Assembly: GCA_030035585.1 (NCBI GenBank)
Contig: CM057463.1
Span: forward strand, 140,834,736 to 140,898,735
DNA from: Dugong dugon
Taxonomy: Eukaryota; Chordata; Mammalia; Sirenia; Dugongidae
Direction of reading: 5' to 3'
Length of the DNA stretch: 64,000 nucleotides
Below are positions 60,200 through 64,000 of this stretch, piece by piece; the stretch's first letter is position 1; each line of letters starts with the position of its first letter. The notes beneath the pieces are model-generated. The model did not search any database. It was given only the letters and a program-made list of their open reading frames with translations, and was not told the DNA's origin. The position numbers and the translations under genes were made by a program.

Positions 60200-62247
60200 G
60201 GGAAGAAGCTACAGGCTCCTGTAAAGCATACAAGCTTTAGTCAGCAAAACTGAACCTCTTCTGCTGTCCTCTAGCTGAAGGCAGACAATCTGCCTGTTTG
60301 GCTTTGAAAGCCAGTAATACCTTCATTCCCTGGTATGCGAAATTCCCTTGGAAATCCAGGGGATTCAAATACTTGCTAGGCCTGCACTCTCCAGCCTTCT
60401 CCCACTCAGGGAACATTGGAGAAAGCAGCTTGTGCTGGGCAGACTCTTTCTTGTAACAAAACTGAAAACTTAAGTAGATTCAGTTAAGCAGCTTGAAGGA
60501 GAAGGCTGTCTTTTGCTTTCTCTTTCATATGGTGAATAGGAAACTAAAACTCACTGCTAACAAATGTTTTACTCAGGAGAAGTACGGTTTTGCCTCGTTA
60601 GCCTTCCAGAATGGGAGAAACGCGGTTTCTCTTCTCCTTTAGCGATACCGTGTGTAAAGCCCTATTCTCAGCTTCGCAGCACAGAATGCCTCGAGGAATG
60701 CTGGAAAGTCTGAACGGCTTCAACTACTTGAAAGGGAGAAAAGTCATACGCTTTATCCACGTAGACAATGCACAGGCAACTTTCTTAGGCATGTAACCCA
60801 GAGGGACTTTCCAACACAGAAAGTGAATCGTGCTCCGTTCCTCCCCAGACTGAGAGCAACAAGCTCTTGCTTTCTCTTTCAGGCAGGGAAGAAGCTACAT
60901 GCTCGTGTTAGGCACACAAGCTATAGTCAGCAAATCTGAACCTCTTCTATTGTCCTCTAGCTGAAGGCACACAATCTACCTGTCTGGCTTTGAAAGCCAA
61001 CAGTACCATCATTCCCTGGCATGCAAACTTCCCTTAGAAACCCAGGGGATACAAATACTTGCTGGGCCTGCACCGTCCAGCCTTCTCCCACTCAGAGAAC
61101 ATTGGAGAAAGCAGCTTTGCTGGGCGGACTCTTTCCTCTAAGAAAACTGAAAACTTAAGTAGATTCAGTTAAGCAGCTTGAAGGAGAACGCTGTATTTTC
61201 CTATGTCTTTCATGTGGTGAATGGGGAACTTACAATTGCTGCTAACAAAATTTCTACTCAGCACAACTACGGTTTTGCCTCCTTCGCGTTCCAGAATGGG
61301 ATAAACGCGGTTTCTCTTCTCCTTTAGCGATACCGTGTGTAAAGCCCTATTCTCAGCTTCGCAGCACAGAATGCCTCGAGGAATGCATGCTGGAAAGTCT
61401 GAACGGCTTCAACTACTTGAAAGGGAGAAAAGTCATACGCTTTATCCAGGTAGGCAATGCACAGGCAACTTTCTTAGGCATGTAACACAGAGGGACTTTC
61501 CAACACAGAAAGTGAATCGTGCTCCGTTCCTCCCCAGACTGAGAGCAACAAGCTCTTGCTTTCTCTTTCAGGCAGGGAAGAAGCTACATGCTCGTGTTAG
61601 GCACACAAGCTTTAGTCAGCAAATCGGAACCTCTTCTATTGTCCTCTAGCTGTCTACCTGTCTGGCTTTGAAAGCCAACAGTACCTTCATTCACTGGTAC
61701 GCAAACTTCCCTTAGAAACCCAGAGGTTACAAATACTTGCTGGGCCTGCACTCTCCAGCCTTCTCCCACTCAGAGAACATTGGCGAAAGCAGCTTTGCTG
61801 GGCGGACTCTTTCCTCTAAGAAAACTGAAAACTTAAGTAGATTCAGTTAAGCAGCTTGAAGGAGAACCTTGTATTTTCCTATGTCTTTCATGTGGTGAAT
61901 GGGGAACTTAGAATTGCTGCTAACAAAGTTTCTACTCAGCACAACTACGGTTTTGCCTTCTTCGCGTTCCAGAATGGGAGAAACGCGGTTTCCTTCTCCT
62001 TTAGCGGTACCGTCTGTAAAGCCCTAATCTCAGCTTCGCAGCACAGAATGCCTCCCGGATTGATGGAAAGTCTGAACGGCTTCAACTACTTGAAAGGGAG
62101 AAAAGTCATACGCTTTATTCAGGTAGACAATGCACAGGCAACTTTCTTAGGCATGTAACCCAGAGGGACTTTCCAACACAGAAAGTGAATCGTGCTCCGT
62201 TCCTCCCCAGACTGAGAGCAACAAGCTCTTGCTTTCTCTTTCAGGCA
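60200..62247 (+). repeat. Module 25: ABC
   Basis: Monomers start at 60200 (A), 60886 (B1) and 61575 (C). No private change was noticed. Confidence 0.95.
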
Positions 62248-64000
62248 GGGAAGAAGCTACAGGCTCCTGTAAAGCATACAAGCTTTAGTCAGCAAAACTG
62301 AACCTCTTCTGCTGTCCTCTAGCTGAAGGCAGACAATCTGCCTGTTTGGCTTTGAAAGCCAGTAATACCTTCATTCCCTGGTATGCGAAATTCCCTTGGA
62401 AATCCAGGGGATTCAAATACTTGCTAGGCCTGCACTCTCCAGCCTTCTCCCACTCAGGGAACATTGGAGAAAGCAGCTTGTGCTGGGCAGACTCTTTCTT
62501 GTAACAAAACTGAAAACTTAAGTAGATTCAGTTAAGCAGCTTGAAGGAGAAGGCTGTCTTTTGCTTTCTCTTTCATATGGTGAATAGGAAACTAAAACTC
62601 ACTGCTAACAAATGTTTTACTCAGGAGAAGTACGGTTTTGCCTCGTTAGCCTTCCAGAATGGGAGAAACGCGGTTTCTCTTCTCCTTTAGCGATACCGTG
62701 TGTAAAGCCCTATTCTCAGCTTCGCAGCACAGAATGCCTCGAGGAATGCTGGAAAGTCTGAACGGCTTCAACTACTTGAAAGGGAGAAAAGTCATACGCT
62801 TTATCCACGTAGACAATGCACAGGCAACTTTCTTAGGCATGTAACCCAGAGGGACTTTCCAACACAGAAAGTGAATCGTGCTCCGTTCCTCCCCAGACTG
62901 AGAGCAACAAGCTCTTGCTTTCTCTTTCAGGCAGGGAAGAAGCTACATGCTCGTGTTAGGCACACAAGCTATAGTCAGCAAATCTGAACCTCTTCTATTG
63001 TCCTCTAGCTGAAGGCACACAATCTACCTGTCTGGCTTTGAAAGCCAACAGTACCATCATTCCCTGGCATGCAAACTTCCCTTAGAAACCCAGGGGATAC
63101 AAATACTTGCTGGGCCTGCACCGTCCAGCCTTCTCCCACTCAGAGAACATTGGAGAAAGCAGCTTTGCTGGGCGGACTCTTTCCTCTAAGAAAACTGAAA
63201 ACTTAAGTAGATTCAGTTAAGCAGCTTGAAGGAGAACGCTGTATTTTCCTATGTCTTTCATGTGGTGAATGGGGAACTTACAATTGCTGCTAACAAAATT
63301 TCTACTCAGCACAACTACGGTTTTGCCTCCTTCGCGTTCCAGAATGGGATAAACGCGGTTTCTCTTCTCCTTTAGCGATACCGTGTGTAAAGCCCTATTC
63401 TCAGCTTCGCAGCACAGAATGCCTCGAGGAATGCATGCTGGAAAGTCTGAACGGCTTCAACTACTTGAAAGGGAGAAAAGTCATACGCTTTATCCAGGTA
63501 GGCAATGCACAGGCAACTTTCTTAGGCATGTAACACAGAGGGACTTTCCAACACAGAAAGTGAATCGTGCTCCGTTCCTCCCCAGACTGAGAGCAACAAG
63601 CTCTTGCTTTCTCTTTCAGGCAGGGAAGAAGCTACATGCTCGTGTTAGGCACACAAGCTTTAGTCAGCAAATCGGAACCTCTTCTATTGTCCTCTAGCTG
63701 TCTACCTGTCTGGCTTTGAAAGCCAACAGTACCTTCATTCACTGGTACGCAAACTTCCCTTAGAAACCCAGAGGTTACAAATACTTGCTGGGCCTGCACT
63801 CTCCAGCCTTCTCCCACTCAGAGAACATTGGCGAAAGCAGCTTTGCTGGGCGGACTCTTTCCTCTAAGAAAACTGAAAACTTAAGTAGATTCAGTTAAGC
63901 AGCTTGAAGGAGAACCTTGTATTTTCCTATGTCTTTCATGTGGTGAATGGGGAACTTAGAATTGCTGCTAACAAAGTTTCTACTCAGCACAACTACGGTT
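62248..64000 (+). repeat. Module 26: ABC, cut by window end
   Basis: Monomers start at 62248 (A), 62934 (B1) and 63623 (C). The C is present for 378 of an expected 673 bp. What follows it (A or B) is outside the window. Confidence 0.94.

Larger units (their letters stand above)
1..64000. repeat. Uninterrupted A/B/C higher-order satellite array
   Basis: The whole window is head-to-tail copies of one ~0.69-kb unit, all in the same orientation, with no foreign insertion and no unique sequence at either edge. Three monomer classes (A, B, C) are arranged in modules that always end in C. The array continues beyond both window ends: base 1 is the first base of an A, and the last C is cut after 378 bp. 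No stretch in the window is left unexplained by the repeat. Its function is unknown; high uniformity between modules points to active homogenisation. Family and species were not recognised. Confidence 0.98.

Noticed and set aside
1-64000. CRISPR array, rDNA or tRNA cluster
   Set aside because: There are no short direct repeats with unique spacers, no rRNA-like or tRNA-like sequence, and the whole ~0.69-kb unit repeats without spacers.
1-64000. Primate alpha satellite or avian W-chromosome 0.7-kb XhoI-type repeat
   Set aside because: No ~171-bp subperiod is visible. There is also no internal ~21-bp subrepeat with A and T runs as in the chicken XhoI family. The similar unit length and the CTCGAG site in A and B are not sufficient.
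1-64000. LTR retrotransposon or other transposon in tandem
   Set aside because: No reverse transcriptase, integrase or transposase frame, no target-site duplications, and no insertion in any monomer.
1-64000. Assembly artefact producing mixed module lengths
   Set aside because: Not excluded, but rare marker bases are coherent at exact spacings and each chimera is internally consistent, which random misjoins would not produce. Spanning reads would decide.

Overview
The window is one uninterrupted tandem satellite array from end to end. I see no protein-coding gene, tRNA, rRNA, transposon or CRISPR array. The period is about 0.69 kb, with every copy in the same orientation. I count 93 complete monomers and one cut off by the window end. 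They fall into three classes: A (686 bp, 17 copies), B (689 bp, 51 copies, one a 685-bp chimera) and C (673 bp, 26 copies, the last partial). Monomer phase here starts at the GGGAAGAAGCTACA motif.

The monomers form higher-order modules that always end in C: ABC (2048 bp, 11 copies), BBC (2051 bp, 9 copies, one of them 2047 bp), ABBBBC (4115 bp, 5 copies) and ABBC (2737 bp, 1 copy). Order from left to right: ABC, BBC, ABBBBC, ABC, BBC, ABC, ABC, BBC, ABC, BBC, ABBBBC, ABC, B*BC, ABBBBC, ABC, BBC, BBC, ABC, ABBBBC, ABBBBC, ABC, BBC, BBC, ABBC, ABC, ABC (cut). Copies of one module type differ by only a few single-base changes, while A differs from B by roughly one base in eight over its first 410 bp. 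This is the usual picture of a higher-order repeat kept uniform by recent unequal exchange.

Diagnostic bases let several exchanges be mapped. There is a B/A chimera at 28723-29407 left by a deletion of about 2.05 kb, a duplication at an 18,460-bp offset, a recent 2051-bp tandem duplication near 53-57 kb, a recombinant ABC at 14.4-16.4 kb, and a lone ABBC at 57.5 kb that looks like the intermediate from which BBC arose. Each monomer is bipartite: a CpG-poor, diverged 5' part and a CpG-rich, nearly invariant 3' part. Recurrent small signals are perfect dyads, a GGGACTTTCC decamer, splice-like sites, and in C a one-mismatch CENP-B-box-like core.

The organism is a eukaryote with large satellite arrays, and CpG depletion in part of the unit suggests a vertebrate. 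I do not recognise the satellite family and do not name a species. A centromeric or pericentromeric location, or a sex or B chromosome, is plausible but cannot be shown from sequence alone.
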